Below, piece by piece: positions 34,053 to 42,340 of a DNA stretch of 64,000 bases. Under the pieces are notes generated by a model, which did no database searches, was not told where the DNA came from, and worked only from the letters and a program-made list of their open reading frames with translations. Both the position numbers and the translations under genes were made by a program. Each line of letters begins with the position of its first letter. Position 1 is the first letter of the stretch. The stretch is from Bdellovibrio sp. NC01 (GTDB lineage: Bacteria > Bdellovibrionota > Bdellovibrionia > Bdellovibrionales > Bdellovibrionaceae), in contig NZ_CP030034.1 in assembly GCF_006874625.1 (NCBI RefSeq), forward strand, positions 744,001 to 808,000, in the 5' to 3' direction.

Positions 34053-35717
34053 TTACAGCATCTCCACCAAAAGTTTACCTGGGTTCTCGATACGAGCGAT
34101 GAATGCTGCCAAGAAACGAGCTGCCAACGCGCCGTCGATCAAACGGTGGTCCGCAGTCATCGTGTAGTTCATCACTTTGATCGCTTTCAACTGACCATCT
34201 TTGATAACCGGTTTTTCGTCGATTTTGTACATACCAAGGATCGCCACTTCAGGGTGGTTGATCACTGGAGTTGCGTAAGTGCCGCCGATTGAACCGATGT
34301 TAGTGATAGTGATTGAAGCACCTTTCATTTCGTCTGGTTTCAATTTGCCATCACGCGCGCGTTTAGAAAGATCGATGATCTCTTTAGAAATCTCAAGGAT
34401 CGTTTTTTGATCTGCATTTTTGATCACTGGAACAACAAGACCTGTTGGAGTGTCAGCTGCGAAACCAAGGTTGAAGTATTTTTTGTAAACGATTTCACCC
34501 GCAGCATCGTCGATAGATGCATTGAACATTGGGAATTCGCGGATCGTTGCAATCATCGCCTTCATCACGATAGGAAGGTAAGTGATTTTTGTACCGTTCT
34601 TTTCAGCGAAGTCTTTCAAAGACTCACGAAGAGCAACCAAAGAATCGACCTTAGCTTCATCCATGATAGTGAAGTGCGGGATGATTTGTTTTGAACGCTG
34701 CATGTTTTCAGCGATACGTTTGCGGATACCGATCAATGCTACACGCTCTTCAGCCGCGCCCGCAGGGCCTTGGTAAGAAGGACGTGGGATTGTCATACCT
34801 GGAGCAGAAGCAGTTGGAGCTTTAGCAGAAACTGCACCCGCACCAGCACCGCCACCAGCCGACAACACGTCTTCACGAGTCACGCGACCCGCAAGACCAG
34901 TACCAGTTAGTGAGTTGATATCAACGCCAGTTTCGCGAGCAAGTCTGCGAGTTGCAGGAGTTGCCAAAACTTTTGAATCAGCTACTGGAGGGAAGATACC
35001 ATTCGGAGCAACAGTTGCTGCCGCTGGTTTCGCTGCTGGAGCTGGAGTTGAAGCTGCAGATGCACCTGCGAAGTTTGCGTGTGCAGAAGCAGGAACTTCA
35101 CGTTGCGCGCCCGCCGGAGAAGAAGACGGAGCAGATGCCGCAGCACCCGAGCCTTCAAGTGTGATCATTGTTGAGCCAACTTTAACAACGTCGCCTGATT
35201 TAAATTTCAATTCTTTGACGATACCAGCTGCTGGAGTCGGAACTTCAACAGTTGCTTTGTCAGTCAAAACTTCAGCGATTGCTTGATCTGCTTTGACAGA
35301 GTCACCTGGTTTTACCAACCACTTAACAAGTTCACCCTCTGTAACGCCTTCACCCAATTCAGGAAGTTTAACGTCTTGAACTTTACCGCCACCTGCAGCT
35401 GCTGCTGGAGCTGGTGTTGAAGCTTGAGGAGCTGCTGCTTTTGGAGCTGCCGCTGCTGGAGCCGGAGCTGCTTTGCCTGCGCCCGCTTCCAATGTGATCA
35501 TTGTTGAACCAACTTTTACAACTTGGCCCGGTTTGAATTTCAATTCTTGAACAGTACCAGCAGTAGGAGATGGAACCTCTACAGTTGCTTTGTCAGTCAG
35601 AACTTCAGCGATAGGTTGATCTGCTTTTACAGAGTCACCTGGTTTTACCAACCATTTTACCAATTCACCTTCTGTGACACCTTCACCAAGTTCAGGCAGT
35701 TTTACATCAGTTGCCAT
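34053..35717 (-). CDS. pdhC: 2-oxoacid dehydrogenase E2 with two lipoyl domains
   Basis: A 554-residue acyltransferase core. Two lipoyl domains (about 2-77 and 113-190) each carry the lipoylated lysine in LTDKATVEV; they are nearly identical to one another and joined by Ala/Pro-rich linkers. A peripheral-subunit-binding domain follows (TPATRRLARETGVDINSL...GRVTREDVL, about 253-288), then the catalytic domain ending with TADHRLIDGALAARF (HxxxDG). Pyruvate is the probable substrate, but branched-chain or 2-oxoglutarate E2 cannot be excluded without E1. AAAGGAAC precedes the ATG. Confidence 0.93.
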   Translation of the reverse strand: MATDVKLPELGEGVTEGELVKWLVKPGDSVKADQPIAEVLTDKATVEVPSPTAGTVQELKFKPGQVVKVGSTMITLEAGAGKAAPAPAAAAPKAAAPQASTPAPAAAAGGGKVQDVKLPELGEGVTEGELVKWLVKPGDSVKADQAIAEVLTDKATVEVPTPAAGIVKELKFKSGDVVKVGSTMITLEGSGAAASAPSSSPAGAQREVPASAHANFAGASAASTPAPAAKPAAATVAPNGIFPPVADSKVLATPATRRLARETGVDINSLTGTGLAGRVTREDVLSAGGGAGAGAVSAKAPTASAPGMTIPRPSYQGPAGAAEERVALIGIRKRIAENMQRSKQIIPHFTIMDEAKVDSLVALRESLKDFAEKNGTKITYLPIVMKAMIATIREFPMFNASIDDAAGEIVYKKYFNLGFAADTPTGLVVPVIKNADQKTILEISKEIIDLSKRARDGKLKPDEMKGASITITNIGSIGGTYATPVINHPEVAILGMYKIDEKPVIKDGQLKAIKVMNYTMTADHRLIDGALAARFLAAFIARIENPGKLLVEML

Positions 35718-35959
35718 GTTGCGAATGTTCCTTTCAATTTATCAAATCTCTCGTGCAAAAAGGTCCTTTCAGAAAAGTCCTTTTCCAGAGCGATTTTGCT
35801 GTCTTTTTTTAAACAGTTCTTTCTAAGCCTGCCATAGAGTATTTGCACCGACTTACGCATCGCATAAGGCGTTATTATCAGAGGCGGGTGGAAGGGGGTT
35901 GAAATTGGCCTCAAGCCCCTTTAAATTCACCGGGAAATTCCAAGTAGTACGGGGGACCG

Positions 35960-36691
35960 ATGAAATTTTCTGCACAATTGCAAGAGGGCGTGTTTTTAAA
36001 ACGTTATAAACGCTTTTTCGCTGATATTGAGTTCCAAGGGCAAACTTTGGTAGCTCATCTTCCGAACACGGGGAGCTTGAAGACTGCGAACAATCCAGGG
36101 CAAAACTGCCTGTTTTCTACGAGTGACAACCCTGAAAGAAAGTTAAAATACACACTTGAGATGATCCAATCACCGGCTGGCGGCTGGATCGGCGTGAACA
36201 CGGCAACACCCAACACGGTGATGCGTGAGACTTTGATGGATCTTGTGGGTAAGGGCTCACATGAAGCCGAAAGCTTCTCGCACTGGGCTTCGTTTGATGA
36301 AGTAAAGCCCGAATACAAAATCTCGGCAGAGACCCGTTTGGATTTCATGTTGAAGAAAAAAGCTTCAGATAAAATGCATTTCATCGAAGTGAAAAACGTT
36401 ACGTTGGGTGAAAACGGAGTCGCGAAATTTCCCGATGCCGTGACAGAGCGTGGGCAAAAACATTTGCGCGAACTGATGGCGTTGATCGACCAAGGCCACT
36501 CGGCGGAAATCGTTTTCACAGTACAAAGACAAGACTGCGAAACGTTCGCACCGGCTGATGATATCGATCCTGAATACGGTCAATTACTTCGTGAAGCCGC
36601 TAAAAAAGGTCTTAAAATTTCTCCGTTAGTTGTTGATCTCAGTCCTGCGGAAGCGGCTTTATCTGCGAAGAAGTTAGCTTTGAGTTTTTAA
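35960..36691 (+). CDS. sfsA: SfsA family DNA/RNA nuclease
   Basis: A 243-residue protein with the full SfsA pattern: LKRYKRFFADIEF, HLPNTGSLKT, WIGVNTATPN, ETRLDFML, HFIEVKNVTLGENGVAKFPDA and VTERGQKHLRELM. The DF..EVKN residues resemble the PD-(D/E)xK nuclease core; the family was first named as a sugar-fermentation stimulator. GGGGGA precedes the ATG. The 242 bases before it (35718-35959) show no clear gene or strong signal. Confidence 0.93.
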   Translation: MKFSAQLQEGVFLKRYKRFFADIEFQGQTLVAHLPNTGSLKTANNPGQNCLFSTSDNPERKLKYTLEMIQSPAGGWIGVNTATPNTVMRETLMDLVGKGSHEAESFSHWASFDEVKPEYKISAETRLDFMLKKKASDKMHFIEVKNVTLGENGVAKFPDAVTERGQKHLRELMALIDQGHSAEIVFTVQRQDCETFAPADDIDPEYGQLLREAAKKGLKISPLVVDLSPAEAALSAKKLALSF

Positions 36692-36698
36692 ATTTTTA

Positions 36699-36726
36699 AA
36701 AGGAGGTCCCAGACCTCCTTTTTTTT
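36699..36726 (+). terminator. Intrinsic terminator after sfsA
   Basis: AAGGAGGTC pairs with GACCTCCTT around loop CCA, followed by a run of T. A strong factor-independent terminator. Confidence 0.92.
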
Positions 36727-36844
36727 AGCCCAGGTGCCGGCTCTTAAGGATTCGAGCAGATTTTTCATTCTGACCAAAGTCCAACTCCGCTTTGAACCGG
36801 ACATATTTTGCGACAAGTTTTAGTCCAAGATTTAGACTGAAATA

Positions 36845-37216
36845 ATGAAACATCTCGTCGGGTTAATCCTGTTTTTCATTTCTAGTTCTGCCTTTGCGTG
36901 GGAGATCTCGTTAGATCGTACCAATCATGTTGGTATTCGCAAAATCGACATCCTTAAACAGGAAAACGGTGCTTACATTTTTAATGGCAAAGATTTGGGA
37001 AAAACGCTGCCCGCAAAAGTTTTAGCGGCGTGGAAACAAATCGAAAAAGGACCGGTGAAGTCTTCGCGTTTGTTGCAGTGTGAATCCGGCAAATTTGTTT
37101 TTACCAAAAAAGATAATAAAAAATCTTTGCGTCGTGAAGGCTGCACGGAAGGCGATGCTTACGGGCAGATGATTAAAAATATCGAAGAAGTTCGTACTTA
37201 TTCGCAGGGAACCTAA
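36845..37216 (+). CDS. Small exported protein upstream of HExxH peptidase
   Basis: A 123-residue protein with a signal peptide (MKHLVGLILFFISSSAFA) and a lysine-rich mature part containing two cysteines (LLQCESGKF, RREGCTEGD). It is followed after 3 bases by the HExxH gene, so the two are almost certainly co-expressed and exported together. I do not recognise the family; an inhibitor or accessory role is only a guess from the pairing. Confidence 0.7.
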   Translation: MKHLVGLILFFISSSAFAWEISLDRTNHVGIRKIDILKQENGAYIFNGKDLGKTLPAKVLAAWKQIEKGPVKSSRLLQCESGKFVFTKKDNKKSLRREGCTEGDAYGQMIKNIEEVRTYSQGT

Positions 37217-37219
37217 CTC

Positions 37220-38698
37220 ATGATGAAGCACGTGATTATCGCTTTGACGGTTTTCTATTCGTTGCAAAGTTTTGCTGCCGATTCGAATGACATGAAGGAA
37301 TCGATCAATAAAATTTCGCAAATTCGTAAAAGTTTGGCTGCATCTGCAGGTGTGACGGCGGCTTGTGATACGCCGAACTCTCCAAATTGTAGCTTTCAAA
37401 ATTATTGCAGTGCTTTTGCTGATAAAACGCAAAGCATGTACTTGTTCCAAGACGCCGACGGTCGCCAAGTTCCTAATTTCCAAATGGCGATGTATTTAGA
37501 TGTCGCTGAAGCGTGTGCTCGTCGTCCATTCCCGCAAGCGGCAGTGCAAGATCCCTTTGTCTATCCCGAACAGCTTATCAGTGCGGCTAAAGCGGGCGGA
37601 GCTGCGCAATTGAAAAAAAATAAAGCGCGCTATCAAGAAGCATTAACTCGCACCCGTACGATTTTTGAAGACGCGCGTAAAGGTGTTATCGAAATGTTGC
37701 AAGCTCGCCGCACGAGCGATAACGCCGCGGCGATTGATAATATGATTCAACGTATTCAAAGTGCGAAGATGGCTACTCCAGTATTTGGCGATGCCAAATA
37801 CTCGTTAAGTGTTGAGGGCTGTGAGGCACCGAATGCGTTTTATAGTCCAAGCAAACATGAAATCACGATTTGCCCGCAGTTTATGAACATGCCTGAAGCG
37901 TCGTTATATGCGACGATTTCCCATGAGCTGGGGCACGCCATCGATCCATGTACAATGGCTTTTGGTTTTGAAAAAGACAAAGGTGGCTTAGCGATGTCCG
38001 TTCCAGAATTTATGGGCGGTGTTCCCGCTTCTGGCAAAGAAGTGTTCAAAGCTTTAAAAGCCAGTGCCAATCCGTATTCGTCTGTGATTTCGTGTTTACA
38101 GAAAAAATCTTCGATCGGCGTCGATGTTCCTTCTGCACAAGAAATGCTTTCTCGCATTGATAAAGATGAACAAGAATTGTTGGATGAAGCGCGTGGTGAC
38201 AATACAACGGAGATCGAGAGCGGTTCATCGCCTGGTGACGACCTTCTTGATGCGACCAAAGCGCAATTCGAAGATCAGCGCAATGTGATTCGCAATCACT
38301 ATGATGAATATAAATATTGCTCGACGTTCAGTAACAACGGTCATATGCAGGAATCATTTGCTGACTGGGTTGCATCGCAAACAGTTGCAAAAAAGATTGA
38401 TGGTATTCAAGACTCTGCGAAAGCTAAAGATTTTGCGTTCGCTTCCAATTCCATCTTCTTCAGTATCGATTGTGAAAACGTACATCAAGCGGTGGTCAGC
38501 AAAATTAAGGCAGCCGCTGGCGAACAATGCTCTTACCTGGATGGTATGGAGAAGGTGATTAAAGAAAGTGGCGAAGGCCACGGTGATCACCCTGAAACTT
38601 CGCTGCGTGTGAATCGCATCATGTTTGCGAAACCTGAAATTAAAAAAGCGCTCGGATGCAGCTCTAGTGGCGGCGACACGGGCGACGAGTGTAAGTAA
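37220..38698 (+). CDS. Exported HExxH zinc metalloprotease
   Basis: A 492-residue protein with a signal peptide (cleavage near SFAA, residue 20). The zinc site is His235-Glu236-Leu-Gly-His239 in ATISHELGHAID, and a likely third ligand is Glu378 in GHMQESFADW, giving a gluzincin-like arrangement with a long (about 139-residue) insertion. Around twelve cysteines suggest disulfides. It follows the small exported protein by 3 bases. No named family is recognised; peptidase activity is inferred from the motif. Confidence 0.82.
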   Translation: MMKHVIIALTVFYSLQSFAADSNDMKESINKISQIRKSLAASAGVTAACDTPNSPNCSFQNYCSAFADKTQSMYLFQDADGRQVPNFQMAMYLDVAEACARRPFPQAAVQDPFVYPEQLISAAKAGGAAQLKKNKARYQEALTRTRTIFEDARKGVIEMLQARRTSDNAAAIDNMIQRIQSAKMATPVFGDAKYSLSVEGCEAPNAFYSPSKHEITICPQFMNMPEASLYATISHELGHAIDPCTMAFGFEKDKGGLAMSVPEFMGGVPASGKEVFKALKASANPYSSVISCLQKKSSIGVDVPSAQEMLSRIDKDEQELLDEARGDNTTEIESGSSPGDDLLDATKAQFEDQRNVIRNHYDEYKYCSTFSNNGHMQESFADWVASQTVAKKIDGIQDSAKAKDFAFASNSIFFSIDCENVHQAVVSKIKAAAGEQCSYLDGMEKVIKESGEGHGDHPETSLRVNRIMFAKPEIKKALGCSSSGGDTGDECK

Positions 38699-38763
38699 TT
38701 CGTAGAAATTTCTGACGTGATTTTTTAAATTCCTGTCGAGGAATCTGACAGAAAAAAAGAGTT

Positions 38764-38791
38764 TAAAGTTTTAATATGAGCGCTCCGAAGA
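38764..38791 (+). promoter_or_regulatory. Possible sigma-28-like promoter for the L,D-transpeptidase gene
   Basis: TAAAGTTT (38764-38771) matches the FliA -35 box exactly; 12 bases later TCCGAAGA (38784-38791) matches the -10 box GCCGATAA at only 5 of 8 positions. Spacing is one base long. A weak candidate, noted because of the strong FliA promoter at 24861. Confidence 0.3.
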
Positions 38792-38816
38792 CCTTCGTGA
38801 AACCACGGAGGTCGGC

Positions 38817-39629
38817 ATGAAGCCCTCAACATTTAAGAGTCTTCTCTCGGTATCCCTTCTCACTTTTGCCTTGGCGGCCTGTGCGCCGGGTGGCTTTGAA
38901 TCTTCAGCAACAAAGCTTGCCGATGATCCCGATAATGAAACGACCTCGGTCGGTGATAATTCTAGCCAAAGCAGCGGCAGTACGGAATTGCCTTCGACTT
39001 CTGGGGGTTCCTCCAGTTCGTCAAGTGGATCAAGTTCATCGTCCTCATCGGGATCTACGTCTTCGGGATCGACGCCATCCAGTACTGACGTGATGGCAAA
39101 GTATTCGTATGTTGATCCAACTAAAATTGTTCCAACGGGCCAGTTGAAATCCGCACTAACTTATTACGATAAGAACGCTTCAAAAATTAAAAACAAAGAC
39201 TACATGTCGGTCATCGATTTCAGACAGTACTCGGGCAAAAAACGTTTCTTCATCATCAATATGAAAACGGGTGAAGTGTGGGCGATTCGTGTGGCGCATG
39301 GTAAAGGTTCTGACCCTGATCATGATGGTTACGCGAATAGTTTCAGTAATGTCTCTGGTTCAAATTCAAGCTCTTTGGGCTATTACCTGACGGCAGAAAC
39401 TTATGATGGCAGCCATGGTTATTCTTTGAAGTTAGACGGGCAGTCTTCGACGAACTCAAATGCGCGGTCACGTGCTATCGTGGTTCATGGAGCTGACTAT
39501 GTGTCTGAGTCGAACGTGATTCAAGGTCGTAGTTGGGGTTGTCCTGCGGTTGCGATGGAAAATCGAACGAAGGTGATTAATATGATTAAAGGCGGCAGCT
39601 TGATTTATGCTTCTGCGACTGAAAATTAA
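38817..39629 (+). CDS. L,D-transpeptidase (YkuD_2 type) lipoprotein
   Basis: A 270-residue lipoprotein: lipobox LALAAC after the signal peptide, then a Ser/Gly/Thr-rich flexible linker (about 40-95), then a murein L,D-transpeptidase catalytic domain. The active-site cysteine is in RSWGCPAVAM (near 241) with the preceding IVVHGADYV histidine, the HxxxxxxxxxxGC-type layout of this family. It should act on peptidoglycan stem peptides of self or prey; L,D-transpeptidases reinforce the prey wall during Bdellovibrio growth. GGAGGT lies just before the ATG. Confidence 0.88.
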   Translation: MKPSTFKSLLSVSLLTFALAACAPGGFESSATKLADDPDNETTSVGDNSSQSSGSTELPSTSGGSSSSSSGSSSSSSSGSTSSGSTPSSTDVMAKYSYVDPTKIVPTGQLKSALTYYDKNASKIKNKDYMSVIDFRQYSGKKRFFIINMKTGEVWAIRVAHGKGSDPDHDGYANSFSNVSGSNSSSLGYYLTAETYDGSHGYSLKLDGQSSTNSNARSRAIVVHGADYVSESNVIQGRSWGCPAVAMENRTKVINMIKGGSLIYASATEN

Positions 39630-39669
39630 GAAACATAATTTGATTACTTGTTAGAAGGTGCATAATAAA

Positions 39670-39694
39670 AAAGCGGAGGTAAAACTCCGCTTTT
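39670..39694 (+). terminator. Intrinsic terminator after the L,D-transpeptidase gene
   Basis: AAAGCGGAG (39670-39678) pairs with CTCCGCTTT (39685-39693) with T-run; A-run on the left also allows use from the minus strand. Confidence 0.9.
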
Positions 39695-39746
39695 TGTTTT
39701 TATGCTGACTCAGCAAATATTGCCGAGCGAATTTTTTGACACCTGA

Positions 39747-40133
39747 TTAGAACAACTTCAATTGTTCGCCAACAAGCTTCTTAAGGTCTTCCGCGTAACC
39801 CATGTACTCTTTTAAATCCAAACGATCTTCTTTGCGAACATGGGCGCTTGTATCGTTGTATTGAGTCAGCTCAATAACGTCTGCGTGTGAAGAAACCTCT
39901 GCGAAGCCTTCTTCTTCCAAGATCGCCATTAAATTATCTAGGTCGTGACCTTCAGCATCGTGTGGGTATTCAAGTTCACGCATTTCCAACATCGCTTTCA
40001 GGTACAATTCACAAGCCTGAGCTAGGTTGTAACCAGCGATATCGTGTTGTTTCTCATCGTTCAGATTGTTCTTTGCAGTTTCAAGGTTGTCTTGCGCCTT
40101 TAAAACCATCGATTTAGCTGTAGAAACGCTCAC
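39747..40133 (-). CDS. HEPN-like helical protein
   Basis: About 128 residues from GTG 40133, which has AAGGAG 7 bases before it; a longer frame to 40172 would run into the terminator region. The all-helical sequence with YNLAQACELYLKAMLE and HDLDNLMAILEEEGF resembles HEPN domains. The RNase motif R-x4-6-H of toxic HEPN proteins is not seen, and no nucleotidyltransferase partner is adjacent, so a toxin-antitoxin role is not supported. Confidence 0.65.
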   Translation of the reverse strand: MSVSTAKSMVLKAQDNLETAKNNLNDEKQHDIAGYNLAQACELYLKAMLEMRELEYPHDAEGHDLDNLMAILEEEGFAEVSSHADVIELTQYNDTSAHVRKEDRLDLKEYMGYAEDLKKLVGEQLKLF

Positions 40134-40163
40134 GAGAAACTCCTTCGGTAGAGAAAAATAAAA

Positions 40164-40191
40164 AACCCACAAACCTTGCGATTTGTGGGTT
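40164..40191 (-). terminator. Intrinsic terminator of the DsbA-like gene
   Basis: AACCCACAAA (40164-40173) pairs with TTTGTGGGTT (40182-40191), ten perfect pairs; on the minus strand a run of T follows. It separates the DsbA-like gene from the HEPN-like gene. Confidence 0.9.
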
Positions 40192-40229
40192 CAGTATTAT
40201 CGAGAATTTTTAAAAATTCACGACTATTT

Positions 40230-41024
40230 TTACTCTTTTTTATCGCCACCGTTACCAAGTTGACGGTCGATGATAGATTTGAATTCAGAGAATGGGTAAG
40301 CACCACGAAGAGAAACACCGTTGATCAAGAAACCTGGCGTACCAGAGAAGTTGAATTTACGAGCTTCTTCCATGTCAGCTTCGATTTGTTTCGTGATTTT
40401 TTCGTCTTTCAAGTCTTTTTCAAGACGTTTCATGTCCGCGCCTGCTTTTTTAGCAGTCTCTTTCAAGAAACCTTCTTTTTTAGAACGAAGTTCGCCTTGG
40501 TTCTCGAAAACGATGTGGTAGAACTTTTCAGCTTTTGCATGGTCTTGCATTGCAATCGCTTCGAAGTAACGAGCTGAAGGCATCGCCATTGGATGGAAAT
40601 CAAGAGGCATGTGCTTGTAAAGAACGCGAACGTCTTTAGGGTAAGCTTTCATAACTTCTTCGATAGTTGCGTAACCTTTAGAGCAGTATGGGCACTCGAA
40701 GTCAGAGTATTCAACGATCGTGATCTTAGCGTCTTTTGGACCAAAGATAACGCGACCTTCTTGAACTTCTGGTTTCAATGGGTTTTTGAATTCTTCGTCA
40801 CGCTTTTTAGATTCTTCAGCGATCGCTTTTTCTTGAGCTTGTTTTTGAGCGTTTTGAGCAGCTTTGTTTACTACTTCAATGAATTGCTCAGGAGCTTTTT
40901 CGATAGCAGCGAAAACGATGCTTGGATCTTTTTCTACAGCTTCTTTTAATTGTTTCGCAGACGGAGCACAGTTCACTAGTGAAAGTGCGATAGCAGATAG
41001 ACCGAATAACTTAAGTGCTTTCAA
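40230..41024 (-). CDS. DsbA/thioredoxin-like lipoprotein
   Basis: A 264-residue thiol-disulfide oxidoreductase. Lipobox LSLVNC marks it as a lipoprotein; a charged helical region (about 25-95) precedes the thioredoxin-like domain with redox motif ECPYCSKG (near 115) and the cis-proline loop SGTPGFLING (near 235). The CPYC centre resembles DsbC/DsbG and Thioredoxin_4 proteins. It could fold the many cysteine-rich exported proteins of this window. GGAGG precedes the ATG. Confidence 0.88.
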   Translation of the reverse strand: MKALKLFGLSAIALSLVNCAPSAKQLKEAVEKDPSIVFAAIEKAPEQFIEVVNKAAQNAQKQAQEKAIAEESKKRDEEFKNPLKPEVQEGRVIFGPKDAKITIVEYSDFECPYCSKGYATIEEVMKAYPKDVRVLYKHMPLDFHPMAMPSARYFEAIAMQDHAKAEKFYHIVFENQGELRSKKEGFLKETAKKAGADMKRLEKDLKDEKITKQIEADMEEARKFNFSGTPGFLINGVSLRGAYPFSEFKSIIDRQLGNGGDKKE

Positions 41025-41231
41025 ATTTTCCTCCAGATGGAAATTTTTTAAATGTACAAAATCAAAGCCACTCCATTTGACACCAAAAACTAGGTATAGA
41101 AAACAAAAAAACGCCTCGTACTTTAGTCTAGCTACGTCGTAATGCTTCGCTCTAGAATTAGGCTCCCTGAGTAGTCTCAGTTTGATAGCTCTGGACTTGC
41201 TCGAGGCACCGGAGCCTTTACACTTGTTACT

Positions 41232-41855
41232 ATGAAAAATTCAAATTTTATTTTAGCAAGTTTGGTATTTGTATTTTGTATGAATGCCCACGCAGGGTTG
41301 TTGTTTAACTACTCTCAATTGGCAACAAAAGATCTCGATCAAATGAACAAGTTGGTTAACGACAAAGTGAAAGAATCGCGAAAGTCGCCGGGCGGCAAAG
41401 CAATTCCACTGCGTGAGGCCTTGCAAGCCGTCTACTCGAGACCCAACGAAGATGACATGATTGACAAAGTTGTCGCACCTCTTCGCACAAATTTAGATGA
41501 GTTGGACGCATGGGAAAAAACGATCAGTCAATTAACTGACGAAGCGATCGGCGCTTTGAAGCATCCAAATACATTTAAACCGGTGGTGCAAGTGACCTAC
41601 GCCATCTTTCTGGAAAATCTTTTGGCAGAGATCAAGCCTCTCGTAAAAGATAACGGTTTTGAGAAGAAGATTGCTGAAAGAGTCAGAGACGCGAAGATTG
41701 AAATTTCGAAAGCCGCTCAAGATGAGAGGGCACTTCGTATGATGAAATCTTTGGTTTCTCCATCAGAAATTGCGAATCAAATTCTAACTCAACCTGCTCC
41801 TGAACAAGCAAAAACGACTGAAACGTCGGCAGAAAATTCCACTTCTCAGCAATAA
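41232..41855 (+). CDS. Exported helical protein, unknown function
   Basis: A 207-residue protein with a signal peptide (ending near NAHA, residue 18) and a mostly helical, charged mature part ending in a Gln/Thr/Ser-rich tail (about 185-207). No motif or family is recognised. It stands alone between the DsbA-like gene (divergent, 207 bases away) and the leader region at 41952. The spacer 41025-41231 shows no clear gene. Confidence 0.65.
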   Translation: MKNSNFILASLVFVFCMNAHAGLLFNYSQLATKDLDQMNKLVNDKVKESRKSPGGKAIPLREALQAVYSRPNEDDMIDKVVAPLRTNLDELDAWEKTISQLTDEAIGALKHPNTFKPVVQVTYAIFLENLLAEIKPLVKDNGFEKKIAERVRDAKIEISKAAQDERALRMMKSLVSPSEIANQILTQPAPEQAKTTETSAENSTSQQ

Positions 41856-41951
41856 TTTCCCTCGACTTGACTGGCCCCTCGTCCGCGCAGACCACGGGCC
41901 AGCGTCAAACGATAGATCTCCTCAACTCTTCGAAAATCGCCTCAAATTGAC

Positions 41952-42061
41952 TCAAGTTCTAGTGAACTCCTACCGATATAACAACATGGGAAGGGCACGA
42001 GCCGGATGCTTGTGCAGGCTTCGCGAAAGCGGAGCAGTGAACAGAGAATTAGGAGGATTCA
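41952..42061 (+). promoter_or_regulatory. Structured leader with two hairpins and near-FliA promoter
   Basis: TCAA (41952) then, after 16 bases, ACCGATAT (41972-41979) resembles a FliA promoter with one extra spacer base. Downstream, GCACGAG/CTTGTGC (41995-42015, 7-base loop) and GCTTCGC-GAAA-GCGGAGC (42018-42035, GNRA tetraloop) form two adjacent stems, then AGGAGG lies before ATG 42062. The structured RNA may be a regulatory leader or a small RNA; the conserved core of c-di-GMP riboswitches is not present. Confidence 0.4.
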
Positions 42062-42340
42062 ATGTTTCTTCAAGGCGATTTGCAAATGATGTTTGATGCA
42101 CTTTACACAGTAGGCGCTATCGATCCAGTTTTGAAATTAGACTGGTCAGAAGTGACGAAAGAGATGATGGCAAACCCACAAATCTTGAGTGATGCATTCC
42201 AAACAATCAATGGCTGCCGCGGAGACAAAGACCTCTTGGTTCAAAAACTTCACATGATGGATCCAAGATCCGTGAATTATATCGCGATGGAGGTTGCTCG
42301 TGAATTCTGTGAATTCCAAGATCGTAAAGACTTGCACTAA
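42062..42340 (+). CDS. Small cytoplasmic protein, unknown function
   Basis: A 92-residue helical protein without signal peptide or membrane segment (MFLQGDLQMMFDAL start). AGGAGG precedes the ATG. I recognise no family. Its last 41 bases overlap the following cupredoxin-like gene, whose ribosome-binding site lies inside it, so the two are probably translationally coupled, with the cpaF-like gene next. Confidence 0.75.
   Translation: MFLQGDLQMMFDALYTVGAIDPVLKLDWSEVTKEMMANPQILSDAFQTINGCRGDKDLLVQKLHMMDPRSVNYIAMEVAREFCEFQDRKDLH

Noticed and set aside
39747-40133. HEPN-MNT toxin-antitoxin system
   Set aside because: No RxxxxH catalytic motif and no nucleotidyltransferase gene next to it; a stand-alone HEPN-like fold is all the sequence supports.
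41995-42061. A c-di-GMP-I (GEMM) riboswitch in the leader of the 42062 gene
   Set aside because: Two hairpins and a GNRA loop are present, but the conserved GCAAA/CGCAAAGCC-type core of the class is absent, so only a generic structured leader is claimed.
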